NCBI GenBank assembly: GCA_035656495.1
Contig: DASRSL010000056.1
Location: forward strand, 1-19,201
Length of the DNA stretch: 19,201 nucleotides
DNA from: Roseiarcus sp035656495
GTDB taxonomy: Bacteria > Pseudomonadota > Alphaproteobacteria > Rhizobiales > Beijerinckiaceae
Direction of reading: 5' to 3'
Under the pieces are notes generated by a model. That model made no database searches. It was not told where the DNA came from and was given only the letters and a program-made list of their open reading frames with translations. A program made the position numbers and the translations under genes. Of this stretch, positions 6,016-13,791 are shown piece after piece (position 1 is the stretch's first letter; the number at the start of each line of letters is the position of its first letter).

Positions 6016-7203
6016 CTACATGCACTGCCCGCTGGTGATGACATTCGGGGAGAGGGCGCCCGCGGCATTGTTCCACGGAACGGAGCAATTGACGACGTGG
6101 GAGGTTGGCGACGCTGCATTTACGCCCCAACCTCTGCCACTCGCAACATGACATCCGGCAAGGCCCGAATTCCCATTGCCATTGATCCCAGCCGTATTGG
6201 CAAGAAAAACACGGACGGTTGGATCCTCAATGTAAACTCCGTCCTGGCAGTTGTTAAAGACTTTGCTGCCGCGAATCGCGATGTCGCCGCCGCGAAAGGA
6301 TCGAATGTCGATGCCCGCGCCGGTCTGCGCCGAAGCTTCCCAACCTGCGAGATCGATCGTTCCCCCGCCGTTTGACTGGGCGTCATTCACCAAAACTCCG
6401 GAAACGAACGCGGAATCGAAGGCGCAGGTGCTTCCTTGGTGGAACTCTCGATTGGGCGTTTGGACTACGGCGTTATCGACAAGGAGATTGTAAGTATTCC
6501 GATGAAAGTTCGTGCCATCGCATCGCAGGCCGCCGAAACCGCCCGCCATGTGCAGGCCGCTTTTAAATCCACCGCCAATATCGCCGCCGGCGATCCTGAG
6601 CTCCGCCACTCCACCGAGCGCCGCGTTCACCAGGACGCCATCGCCGCAGGACTGGTTCGAGTGGGCGTTGGGGTTGACCAAGTCGACGCCGCTGGCGCCG
6701 TCGAACCAATAGCCGCCGCAGAGACTGCCGTTGCCGGATTCGTCGAGCACGACATTCGATACGAGCGCGTGGAACAGTCCGTGCGCATGAAGAGCGTATC
6801 CGCCGGTCATCTTCGTCACCGAGGTGATGCGAAAGTCGTGGATGGAGACACCGGCCTCGAGTCCGTGCCCGGTGTCGCCGATTGTGAGCAGGTCTGTCGC
6901 GGTCGAGGGCCCGACATAGCGAAAAGTGGTCGTATAGGGACCGGCGCCGCTGATGTCGTAGTCGTTGGCGAATAGCGCAGTGAGCGGCGTGGAAAACAGG
7001 CACACTCCTGCAGGGGCCACCAGCTGAACGCTTGGCTTGAGCTTATTCAGCCACGCCTGAATCGCGACTGTGTCGTCATGAGACCCGTCGCACGCGGCGC
7101 CGAAATTCATCAGGTTGAACGTCCTCTGAGCTTCGGCCCAGGTGCAAACGGGGACCAAAAAGCTGCCGGCCACGGATGCGGCCAAGATTGTCTTTTTCAT
7201 CAT
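6016..7203 (-). CDS. Secreted right-handed beta-helix protein, pectate lyase/polygalacturonase-like
   Basis: Exported protein of 395 residues predicted to fold as a parallel beta-helix. A signal peptide is clear (MMKKTILAASVAGSFLVPVC, cleavage around TWAEA). The mature N-terminus carries the entry motif of the pectate-lyase-3/GH28-like fold: FNLMNFGAACDGSHDDTVAIQAWLNKL. The rest is Gly/Asn/Asp-rich beta-strand repeats (for example FDGASGVDLVNPNAHSNQSC and GWGVNAASPTSHVVNCSVPW) with several cysteines that may form disulfides. The ATG at 7203 is preceded by GGAG with a 6-base spacer; the frame extends upstream to 7344 but that part is charged and lacks signal character. No catalytic triad could be assigned, so polysaccharide binding, lyase or tailspike-like roles all remain possible. 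It is an orphan, with codon use less GC-biased than its neighbours, suggesting acquisition by transfer. Confidence 0.75.
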   Translation of the reverse strand: MMKKTILAASVAGSFLVPVCTWAEAQRTFNLMNFGAACDGSHDDTVAIQAWLNKLKPSVQLVAPAGVCLFSTPLTALFANDYDISGAGPYTTTFRYVGPSTATDLLTIGDTGHGLEAGVSIHDFRITSVTKMTGGYALHAHGLFHALVSNVVLDESGNGSLCGGYWFDGASGVDLVNPNAHSNQSCGDGVLVNAALGGVAELRIAGGDIGGGFKSGLHMAGGFGGLRCDGTNFHRNTYNLLVDNAVVQTPNREFHQGSTCAFDSAFVSGVLVNDAQSNGGGTIDLAGWEASAQTGAGIDIRSFRGGDIAIRGSKVFNNCQDGVYIEDPTVRVFLANTAGINGNGNSGLAGCHVASGRGWGVNAASPTSHVVNCSVPWNNAAGALSPNVITSGQCM

Positions 7204-8054
7204 TCCCAACTCCGGCGATTTGCCCCGCCCCGACTCCGGGGGCCCCTTTTTCTTCTCTCTGGAGCTTGCGCGGCGCTCGCTAGGCGAAAGAGGCCGCGCC
7301 CGAACCGCGAAATCGGACGCGGTTAGTTCGGGAACAAACTGCATTCACCACGCTCCCGAGGTTAGTATGCGATCACTCACAGCGCGAGAGCCCGAAAAAC
7401 TCATCAACAGAGTTCTGAGCCCGCGAGTGAGACGTTCGTGGGCCGCGTCGGTTTCTGGCTCGAACCGTTGCGAATAATTCCGCTCAATCATTGGGTCGGG
7501 CGGAAGAGGCGCAACCCGAGCGCATCGAAATTGCGCGCGAGAGGATTGGGGCTGCTCACCTTGAGGCAGCTTAACTTAAGGGTCTCAAGGTCGTTGCGCC
7601 GAACGCTCAAGCCAAGAGCCTCGAGCAGCCGAGGCACAAAACTCGGTTGCCACTTACCCACACTACTCCAGGGCGGCAATAAAGCTCACGACGCCAACAT
7701 GGCGTCGCCGCTCTCCCGTCGCGACGATCTCAACGCCTCGTGAGTCAACGCTGGCGCAGCGCAAACCGGTCAGGCGTCTCTGCGCCGAACAGCTAGAATC
7801 GCCCTCGACTGGCGCCCACGATATCGGAGCATCAATATGAACGTCTGATGAGGGCGGTGAACCCTATTTTGGGGCGCGCTGGAATGCGGGGTTTCGCCCA
7901 GGCTCCGGTCCTTCTCGAGGCGACCCGTGTAGGCGCGGTATCCGCCCTTTTGCGAGGTCTCAGCGCCGCGCCGAGGTCAGCGCAAACTTGGAGCATCCTT
8001 CGACGAGCTCGCGACAAGGTTAAGGAGAGCGCGATAGCCGCCGCGCCACGCCTC
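7204..8054. other. Gene-poor region between the beta-helix gene and the second regulator
   Basis: No gene is convincingly supported in ~850 bases. A 63-codon minus-strand frame (7488-7679) is open but unrecognised and lacks a good ribosome-binding site. Local structures: CCCCG-ACTC-CGGGG (7228-7241) followed on the plus strand by a T-run near 7246-7250, resembling a rho-independent terminator facing into the beta-helix gene; and an 8-bp inverted repeat ACCTTGAG/CTCAAGGT (7558-7565, 7584-7591). Confidence 0.35.
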
Positions 8055-8768
8055 TCAACCCGGCCCGAACAGCCGGCGGACGTCGGCCGGCGGCTGCTCG
8101 GCGTCGCGAATGTCGAGCGCGCTCTCGACGTGCTTGAGGTGATGCTCCATGAGGGCGGCCGCCGCCGGGCCGTCGCGGCGCGCGAGCGCGTCGATGAGGG
8201 CGTCGTGCTCGGACTCGGAGCAGGAGCGGACGGCGCGCGAGCCGTAGAGGCCAATGATAAGCGAGGTGCGGGTGACGAGGTCCTCGAGGAACCGCGTCAA
8301 CACGGCGTTGCCGGCCGCCTCGGCGAGGCGAAGATGAAACTCGCCGGACAGGCGGATCGACTCGCTGCGGTCGCCGGCGGTCTCGGCGCCGCCGCCGGCG
8401 CGCGCGTTGGCGCGCAGCTCGGAGAGCGCGTCCGCCTCGATGCGGCCGGCCGCGGCGAGGACAATCGAGCGCTCGATCGCGCGCCGGGCCTCGAACACGT
8501 CGCGCGCTTCGTCGGCGCTCGGCTTCGCGACGAAGGCGCCGCGATTGGGATGCAGCGCGACGACGCCCCGCTCCGCCAGCACGACCAGCACGCGGCGGAT
8601 TTGCGAGCGGCTGCAGTCGAAGGCCTCGCAAAGCGCCGCCTCGGGAAGTTTGGCGCCGCCCGCCAGCTTCTGCTCCAAAACGGCCGCGACGATGCGGTCG
8701 AAGATCGCCCCGTCCGAAGGGGGGCGGCGAAGCTCGCCCGGCGCCGCCGAGGTCATGCCATCGTCCAT
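8055..8768 (-). CDS. GntR-family transcriptional regulator (FCD domain), divergent from the racemase/ABC importer operon
   Basis: Probable local regulator of the importer operon transcribed in the opposite direction. With the ATG at 8768 it is 237 residues, a typical length. Winged helix at about residues 15-80 (DGAIFDRIVAAVLEQKLAGG, CEAFDCSRSQIRRVLVVLAE, NRGAFVAKPS). FCD domain at about 90-225, with His residues in SGEFHLRLAEAAGN and SESEHDALIDAL; the Asp usual four residues before the first His is Ser here, so the metal site may differ. The frame stays open to GTG 8888, but that extension is unlike the family, and a possible -10 for this gene lies at 8891-8896, which would leave no leader. 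GGGGAC precedes ATG 8768; ATG 8756 is another option. Confidence 0.88.
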   Translation of the reverse strand: MDDGMTSAAPGELRRPPSDGAIFDRIVAAVLEQKLAGGAKLPEAALCEAFDCSRSQIRRVLVVLAERGVVALHPNRGAFVAKPSADEARDVFEARRAIERSIVLAAAGRIEADALSELRANARAGGGAETAGDRSESIRLSGEFHLRLAEAAGNAVLTRFLEDLVTRTSLIIGLYGSRAVRSCSESEHDALIDALARRDGPAAAALMEHHLKHVESALDIRDAEQPPADVRRLFGPG

Positions 8769-8888
8769 CACGTCCCCGTCCTGCTCTCGACCCGCCGTCG
8801 CGCCCCGCGCGGCTTTCAGAAGCTCCTCGCTTCCCGTCAGCTTGGCGCAATATACGGCAATGCTTGCCTCGATCTTGCGCGGCTGCAC

Positions 8889-9035
8889 AAATGATAGCTC
8901 ATTGTCGACAATTTCTTACAGATATGTTGACAAAAAAATTCCGTCGAAGCAACCTCGACACGGCCGTGCGCGGTTCCGCGCCCTGGGGCCGCGACCAGGC
9001 CGTCCCTGACGGCTGCACTGGGAGGATTCTTCAAC
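8889..9035. promoter_or_regulatory. Divergent promoter region with 12-bp palindromic operator candidate
   Basis: ATTGTCGACAAT (8901-8912) is a perfect 12-bp palindrome of the TTGTnnACAA type bound by many GntR/FCD regulators. A related imperfect site, TATGTTGACAAA, follows at 8923-8934 and contains a consensus -35 TTGACA (8927-8932) for the binding-protein gene, although I see no good -10. On the minus strand, TATCAT (8891-8896) could be a -10 for the regulator, placing the palindrome inside that promoter, consistent with autoregulation. GGAGGA at 9021-9026 is the ribosome-binding site of the binding-protein gene. Confidence 0.6.
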
Positions 9036-10238
9036 ATGGCATACCGAGCACCGTCGTTCCGCGCCGCCCTGATGGGCCTCGCCTCAATGCTGAGCCTCGC
9101 CCTGGCGGCCGGACCGGCCGACGCGGCGACCAAGGTCCTCAAGATCGGCTTCGTCGGCGTGACCAGCGGCCCCGCCGCCGCCTGGGGCACCTCGAACGTG
9201 CGCTCGATGCAGACCCTCGCCGACTGGTGGAATTCGACCGGCGGGGTAAAGATCGGCGATCAGACCTATGACATCGACGTCGTCACCTTCGACGACCAGA
9301 AGGATCCGAAGCGCTCCATCGCCGGCATGGAGAAGATGGCCCAGGAAGGCATCCACTATGTGGTCGGTCCGAACGTCGACGACGGCGCAGCGGCGGTCCG
9401 CCCGGTGGCGGAGAAGGCGGGCATCATGTACTTTCCCTACGCCTTCCCGAAGGAGCTCTACACCAAGCCGGCCTCGAACGCGGTGCTCGGCATGGTCGCG
9501 AGCTACCAGTCGGGCCCCGCGATCTACAAATATCTGAAGGACAACAAGGGCGTGAAGACCGTCGCCTTCGTCGCCGCCAACGAATCCGACCCGTTGAGCC
9601 AGCGCGACAGCGGGGTCGCGGCCGCCAAGAAGCTCGGCCTCACCGTGGTCGCCGACAAAGACACCTACGAGAACGATACGAGCGACTTCACGCCGGTGCT
9701 GACCCCGATCGTCAAGCTGAAGCCCGATCTCCTGGTGCTGTCCGGCGTCGCCCCGGCCAATGCGCCGCAGCTCATCCGCTCGGCGCGGGAGCTCGGCTAC
9801 AAGGGCCTCATCTCGTGCGAAACGGCGCAGGACGCCAAGGTGCTCGAGGAAGGGGCGGGCGATCTCGCCAACGGCTTCATCTCGGTCGGCGGCGCCTCGA
9901 CGCCCGATATCCGGTCGAAGACGATGGACGAGTTCATCGACCGCTACACCAAGAAATTCGGCGAATACAACGACGAGTCGAACACCAAGATTTATGCGCT
10001 GCAATATATCGTCGACACGCTCAAGGCCGACCCGAAGGCGATCGACAACGTCGACGAGTTCAAGAAGACGATGGACACCTTCTCCGCGCCGAATCCCTAT
10101 CTGAAAGATCCGTCGGCCAGGCTGCACTATGTCGGCACGACGTCGTTCGGCCAGAAGCGGCAGCTCGCCGTGCCGCTCGTCGTCAACGAATATGAGGACG
10201 GCAAGTTCAAGACTTTGTTCATCGCCAACGTCGACTGA
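9036..10238 (+). CDS. ABC transporter periplasmic binding protein, branched-chain amino acid/amide type
   Basis: Periplasmic ligand receptor of a HAAT-type ABC importer (400 aa, usual size). Signal peptide at residues 1-30 (MAYRAPSFRAALMGLASMLS through GPADA), followed by KVLKIGFVGVTSGPAAAWGT, the first strand and binding loop of Peripla_BP_6 proteins. Other characteristic stretches are VVGPNVDDGAAAVRPVAEKAGI, VAFVAANESDPLSQRDSGVA, FTPVLTPIVKLKPDLLVLSG and LHYVGTTSFGQKRQLAVPLV. The start has a strong GGAGGA nine bases upstream. It heads an operon of two permeases, two ATPases and a racemase. The partner enzyme suggests a hydantoin, allantoin or similar amide ligand rather than leucine itself, but the ligand is not determinable from motifs. 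A hairpin repeat separates it from the permease genes. Confidence 0.92.
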   Translation: MAYRAPSFRAALMGLASMLSLALAAGPADAATKVLKIGFVGVTSGPAAAWGTSNVRSMQTLADWWNSTGGVKIGDQTYDIDVVTFDDQKDPKRSIAGMEKMAQEGIHYVVGPNVDDGAAAVRPVAEKAGIMYFPYAFPKELYTKPASNAVLGMVASYQSGPAIYKYLKDNKGVKTVAFVAANESDPLSQRDSGVAAAKKLGLTVVADKDTYENDTSDFTPVLTPIVKLKPDLLVLSGVAPANAPQLIRSARELGYKGLISCETAQDAKVLEEGAGDLANGFISVGGASTPDIRSKTMDEFIDRYTKKFGEYNDESNTKIYALQYIVDTLKADPKAIDNVDEFKKTMDTFSAPNPYLKDPSARLHYVGTTSFGQKRQLAVPLVVNEYEDGKFKTLFIANVD

Positions 10239-10244
10239 ACGCGG

Positions 10245-10373
10245 CTCCCTCTCCCCTTGCGGAGAGGGTTGGGGTGAGGGAGCGCGCCGCGAGGCGCGGG
10301 TCAAAGGCGCCCATGGCGCCGGGCCCCTCATCCGTCGCCTTCGGCGACACCTTCTCCCGCAAGGGGAGAAGGG
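10245..10373 (+). repeat. Rhizobial-type intergenic inverted repeat between binding protein and permease genes
   Basis: Two hairpins in inverted orientation. CCCTCTCC-CCTTGC-GGAGAGGG (10247-10268) continues as TTGGGGTGAGGG. CCTTCTCC-CGCAAGG-GGAGAAGG (10350-10372) is preceded by CCCCTCATCCG and an internal CGCCTTCGGCG hairpin. The left and right arms are near reverse complements, so the whole can fold into a long stem. This ctctccccttgcgg-type palindrome is familiar as an intergenic repeat in Rhizobiales. Its right arm ends directly against the ATG at 10374. Confidence 0.75.
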
Positions 10374-10391
10374 ATGCTCGGGGACAAGCGC

Positions 10392-11258
10392 ATGGAGCAG
10401 GTCGTCGCCAACGGGCTCTACCTCGGCGCGCAATACGCGGTGATCGCGCTCGGGCTGACGCTGATCTTCGCGCTGATGAACGTGCTCAATTTCGCGCACG
10501 GCCAGATGTACGTGCTCGGCGGCTTCGTCACCTATGAGGTTTACGGGCTGATGAAGCTGCCCTTCGTCGTCGCGCTCCTCGCCTCCGCCGTGACGCTCGC
10601 CGTCCTCGGCGCGCTCATCGAGCGCCTCCTCTTCCGCACGGTGATCCGGCGCAGCGAGCGGGAGGAGAGCACCATGCTGCTCGCCGCCGGCGTCGCCTAT
10701 TTTCTCGACGCGGCGATCCTGATCCTGTTCGGCGAGAAGCAGCGCGGCGTGCCCAAGATCGTCAACGGCGTCTTCTTCTGGGACAATTTGATCCTGCCGT
10801 GGGACCGCATCGTCGTCGCGGGCCTCGCGGTCCTGTTCATTGTCGCCTTCATCCTGATGATGCAGTTCACCAAGCCCGGCCGGGCGATGCGGGCGCTGGC
10901 GCAGGATCGGGTCGCCGCGCAGCTGATGGGCGTGCCGGTCCAATTCTACGGTCTCGTCGGCTTTGCGCTCGGCGCGATGCTCGCCGGCCTCGTCGGCGGC
11001 CTCCTGGTCACGATCACCGGGGTCAATTCCGGGATCGGCGGGCCGATCTCGATCAAGGCTTTCATGATGGTGATGATCGGGGGGGCGGGCGTCGTCGGGG
11101 GCGCGATCGCCGGCGGCTTCATCCTCGGCATGCTGGAGTCGGTCGGCCTCACGGTCCTGCACGCCTACGGCGACATCACCTATCTCGTGATCTTCGTTGC
11201 GCTGATGATCTTCCTCGCCGTCCGCCCCAACGGGCTGATGGGCAAGCCGTGGGGATAA
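10392..11258 (+). CDS. ABC transporter inner-membrane permease, LivH type
   Basis: First of two integral membrane subunits forming the import channel (288 aa from this start). Hallmarks: GLYLGAQYAVIALGLTLIFA followed by LNFAHGQMYVLGGF near the N-terminus, the EAA-like cytoplasmic loop FTKPGRAMRALAQDRVAAQL in the middle, and GGAGVVGGAIAGGFILGMLE near the C-terminus, ending AVRPNGLMGKPWG. About eight hydrophobic segments are visible. I chose ATG 10392 (MEQVVANG, as LivH proteins usually begin) because GGGGA sits seven bases upstream. ATG 10374 would add six residues and use a ribosome-binding site inside the repeat. The next permease begins four bases after the stop. Confidence 0.92.
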   Translation: MEQVVANGLYLGAQYAVIALGLTLIFALMNVLNFAHGQMYVLGGFVTYEVYGLMKLPFVVALLASAVTLAVLGALIERLLFRTVIRRSEREESTMLLAAGVAYFLDAAILILFGEKQRGVPKIVNGVFFWDNLILPWDRIVVAGLAVLFIVAFILMMQFTKPGRAMRALAQDRVAAQLMGVPVQFYGLVGFALGAMLAGLVGGLLVTITGVNSGIGGPISIKAFMMVMIGGAGVVGGAIAGGFILGMLESVGLTVLHAYGDITYLVIFVALMIFLAVRPNGLMGKPWG

Positions 11259-11262
11259 GCCG

Positions 11263-12273
11263 ATGACCGGCAAGGAGCGCGGAACGCGCGCGGCCGCGGT
11301 CGCGGTCTTTCTCGCCGTCGTCTATGTCGCCGCGCCGTGGATGATCGCCGCGACCGGGCGGACCGACCTCCTCTACACGCTGAGCTCTGTCGCGCTTTTG
11401 GCGATCGCGAGCGGCGGGGTGTGGCTCACCTTCTACATCGGCCGGATCAACATCGGCCAGGGCGCCTATGCGCTCGGCGGCGGCTACGTTTCGGCGATCC
11501 TCGTCGCAACCTATGCGGTTTCCTTCTGGCTCAGCCTGCCGCTCGCCGGCCTTTTCTGCGCCGCCGCCAGCGCCCTGGTCGGCCTGCCGATCCTGCGGCT
11601 CCGCGGCGTCTATTTCGCCATGGTCACGCTGGTCCTGACCGAGGTCGCCCGGCTCGCCGCGCTGGCGCTGCCGATCACCAGCGGCGCCAAGGGCATCACC
11701 AGCATCCCTTCTCCGGGCCGGATCGGCCTTTTCGGCGTCACGATCGTGCCGGCGTTCGACTCCTTCGTCGACAAGAACCTCGCCTTCTACTTCCTCTCCA
11801 TCACGATGATGGTCCTGACCTTCGCGGGGCTCTGGCGCCTCGTGAATTCGCGCGTCGGGCGGCTCTTCGCAGCGCTGAGGCAGAACGAGGAGCTGGCCTC
11901 CTCGATGGGCCTCAACGTCCCGATGCTGCGTGTGCTCGCTTACGCGATCTCGTCGTTCCTCGGCGGGGTCGGCGGGGCGATCTTCGTGGCGATCGCGCAG
12001 TCGATCTATCCCTCGAGCTTCACCGTCAACGACAGCGTCAATTTCATGTTGTATTGCTTCCTCGGCGGCTTGAGCTACGTGTTCGGCCCGATGCTTGGCG
12101 CGCTCGTTCTCTATTTCGGCTGGGATCTTCTGTTCCAGACGGGCGAATATCAGCTGCTCATCTATTCGGGCGTGATGATCCTGTTGATGCTGTTGCTGCC
12201 GAACGGCCTGCTCAGCATTCGGTTGCCGAACGGCCCCTTGAGCCTCCGGCTGCCGTCGAAGCGCGCGGGCTGA
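11263..12273 (+). CDS. ABC transporter inner-membrane permease, LivM type
   Basis: Second channel subunit (336 aa), partner of the LivH-type permease. It has the family pattern of hydrophobic segments with YIGRINIGQGAYALGGGYVS (the LivM equivalent of the FGQA-F-GAY region) around residues 63-82, LPILRLRGVYFAMVTLVLTE near 107-128, the coupling loop SRVGRLFAALRQNEELASSMGLN around 194-218, and a glycine-rich C-terminal helix pair. The C-terminus repeats the motif SxRLPNGPLSLRLPS, probably a cytoplasmic tail. GGGGA seven bases before the ATG fits tight operon coupling. The ATPase gene follows two bases after the stop. Confidence 0.92.
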   Translation: MTGKERGTRAAAVAVFLAVVYVAAPWMIAATGRTDLLYTLSSVALLAIASGGVWLTFYIGRINIGQGAYALGGGYVSAILVATYAVSFWLSLPLAGLFCAAASALVGLPILRLRGVYFAMVTLVLTEVARLAALALPITSGAKGITSIPSPGRIGLFGVTIVPAFDSFVDKNLAFYFLSITMMVLTFAGLWRLVNSRVGRLFAALRQNEELASSMGLNVPMLRVLAYAISSFLGGVGGAIFVAIAQSIYPSSFTVNDSVNFMLYCFLGGLSYVFGPMLGALVLYFGWDLLFQTGEYQLLIYSGVMILLMLLLPNGLLSIRLPNGPLSLRLPSKRAG

Positions 12274-12275
12274 GC

Positions 12276-13055
12276 ATGGCGCCGATCCTCACGGTCAGGG
12301 ACCTCACCAAGCGCTACGGCGGCTTGACCGCGGTCAACGAGGTCTCGTTCGACGTCGAGGAGAACGAGATCCTGTCGGTGATCGGCCCCAACGGCGCGGG
12401 CAAGTCGACCATCTTCAAGCTCATCTCGTCCTTCGTGAAGCCGACGCGCGGCGAGGTGAGGTTCAAAGGCGAGACGATTTCCGGACTCGCGCCGCATATC
12501 GTGGCGCGCAAGGGGGTCGTGCGCACCTTCCAGGAGACGACGATCTTCAAGGGGATGACGGCGCGCGAGAGCGTCATCGTGGCCCATCACCTGCGCTCGC
12601 GGGCGAGCCTGCTCGGCTTCTATTTCGGCACGGCGGCGGCGGAGCGCGACGAAGCCGAATTCGGCCGCTCGAGCGACGAGATTCTCGAGTTCCTCGGCCT
12701 CGGGCCCGTCCGCAACGAGATCGCGAGCAACCTGCCGCAGGGGCACCTGCGCGCCCTCGGGGTCGCCATCGGGCTCGCCGCCAATCCGAGAATCCTGCTG
12801 CTCGACGAGCCCTTCGCCGGCATGAACGCCGACGAGACCAACCGGGCGGTCGAGATGGTGCGGGCGGTGCGCGACCGCGGCGTCACGCTGCTCCTCGTCG
12901 AGCACGACATGGCGGCGGTGATGAAGATCTCCGACCGGATCGTCGTCATCAATTTCGGCGTCAAGATCGCCGAGGGGACGCCGGGGGCGATCCGCGCCGA
13001 CGAGAAGGTGATCGAAGCCTATCTCGGCGTCGAAGACGAAACGATCGGGCTCTAG
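12276..13055 (+). CDS. ABC transporter ATP-binding protein, LivG type
   Basis: One of two cytoplasmic ATPase subunits of the importer (259 aa). Walker A GPNGAGKST at residues 37-45, the LivG-typical VRTFQETTIFKGMTARESV (Q-loop region) at about 87-105, Walker B ILLLDEP at about 172-178 followed by FAGMN, and H-loop VEHD near 208-211. The signature is LPQGHLRAL (153 onward), departing from LSGGQ or the usual LivG LPYGxQR; the glycine is kept. The LivG C-terminal tail is present (EGTPGAIRADEKVIEAYLG). ATG 12276 lies just after the LivM stop. The frame is open much further upstream, but only as a shadow of LivM. Confidence 0.93.
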   Translation: MAPILTVRDLTKRYGGLTAVNEVSFDVEENEILSVIGPNGAGKSTIFKLISSFVKPTRGEVRFKGETISGLAPHIVARKGVVRTFQETTIFKGMTARESVIVAHHLRSRASLLGFYFGTAAAERDEAEFGRSSDEILEFLGLGPVRNEIASNLPQGHLRALGVAIGLAANPRILLLDEPFAGMNADETNRAVEMVRAVRDRGVTLLLVEHDMAAVMKISDRIVVINFGVKIAEGTPGAIRADEKVIEAYLGVEDETIGL

Positions 13056-13058
13056 GCG

Positions 13059-13781
13059 ATGGCGCAGATGCTCTCCCTTGCCGGCGTCGAGCTCTACTAC
13101 GATCACGTCTACGCGCTGAAGGGCGTGTCGATCGACTTGAAGCAGGGCGAAACGGTCGCTCTTATCGGCGCGAACGGGGCGGGCAAATCGTCGATCCTGC
13201 GCGCCATCACCGGCCTTAACCGGATCCGCAAGGGGTCGATCACATTCGAGGGGAAGCGCATCGACGGCCTCGACCCGGCGGCGATCGTCAGGCTCGGCAT
13301 CGCCATGGTTCCCGAGGGCCGGCGGGTGTTTCCCATCATGAGCGTGCGCGACAATCTGATGATGGGCGCCTTTTCGCGCTCGGATGCTGCTGGCGTGCGC
13401 GCCTCCTTCGACGACGTGGTGCATCGCTTTCCCCGCCTCAAGGACAGGCTGCGTCAGGCGGCGGGGACGCTCAGCGGCGGCGAGCAGCAGATGCTGGTGA
13501 TCGGCCGCGCCCTGATGGCGAAGCCGCGGCTCCTGCTGCTCGACGAGCCGTCGCTCGGCGTCGCGCCGAAGATCGTGCAGGACATCGCCCGCTCGATCGT
13601 CGCCATCAACCGCGACGAGAAGGTCAGCGTGCTGCTGGTCGAGCAGAATTCGCGCATGGCGCTGCGAGTGTCGCATCGCGCCTACGCCATGGCGACCGGA
13701 TCCGTTGCGCTCTCCGGCCTCTCCGCCGACCTCGCGGCGGATGAGCGGGTCCGCCACCTTTATCTCGGCGGCGATCTCTGA
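13059..13781 (+). CDS. ABC transporter ATP-binding protein, LivF type
   Basis: Second ATPase subunit (240 aa), pairing with the LivG-type protein to drive import. Walker A GANGAGKSS at residues 37-45, Q-loop region containing MVPEGRRVFPIMSVRDNLMM (a LivF hallmark), signature LSGGEQQM at about 138-145, and Walker B LLLLDEPSLGVAP at about 158-170. At the H-loop position there is VEQN, the usual LivF replacement of His by Gln. It starts three bases after the LivG stop. The racemase ATG follows 10 bases after its own stop, indicating one transcript. Confidence 0.94.
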   Translation: MAQMLSLAGVELYYDHVYALKGVSIDLKQGETVALIGANGAGKSSILRAITGLNRIRKGSITFEGKRIDGLDPAAIVRLGIAMVPEGRRVFPIMSVRDNLMMGAFSRSDAAGVRASFDDVVHRFPRLKDRLRQAAGTLSGGEQQMLVIGRALMAKPRLLLLDEPSLGVAPKIVQDIARSIVAINRDEKVSVLLVEQNSRMALRVSHRAYAMATGSVALSGLSADLAADERVRHLYLGGDL

Positions 13782-13791
13782 AGGGCGGCCC

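Noticed and set aside
7488..7679. 63-codon minus-strand ORF in the gene-poor segment
   Set aside because: No ribosome-binding site, recognisable motif or neighbouring partner; could be chance.
7848..8894. Long plus-strand ORF over the second GntR gene
   Set aside because: Shadow in another frame; the minus strand holds the clear winged-helix/FCD protein.
10245..10373. Inverted repeats considered as an IS end or CRISPR repeat
   Set aside because: No transposase and no regular spacer pattern; the structure fits a dispersed intergenic palindrome.
9084..11273. 729-codon minus-strand ORF opposite the binding protein and permease
   Set aside because: Asp/His/Arg-rich shadow of the GC-rich plus-strand genes; it crosses the intergenic repeat and has no domain.
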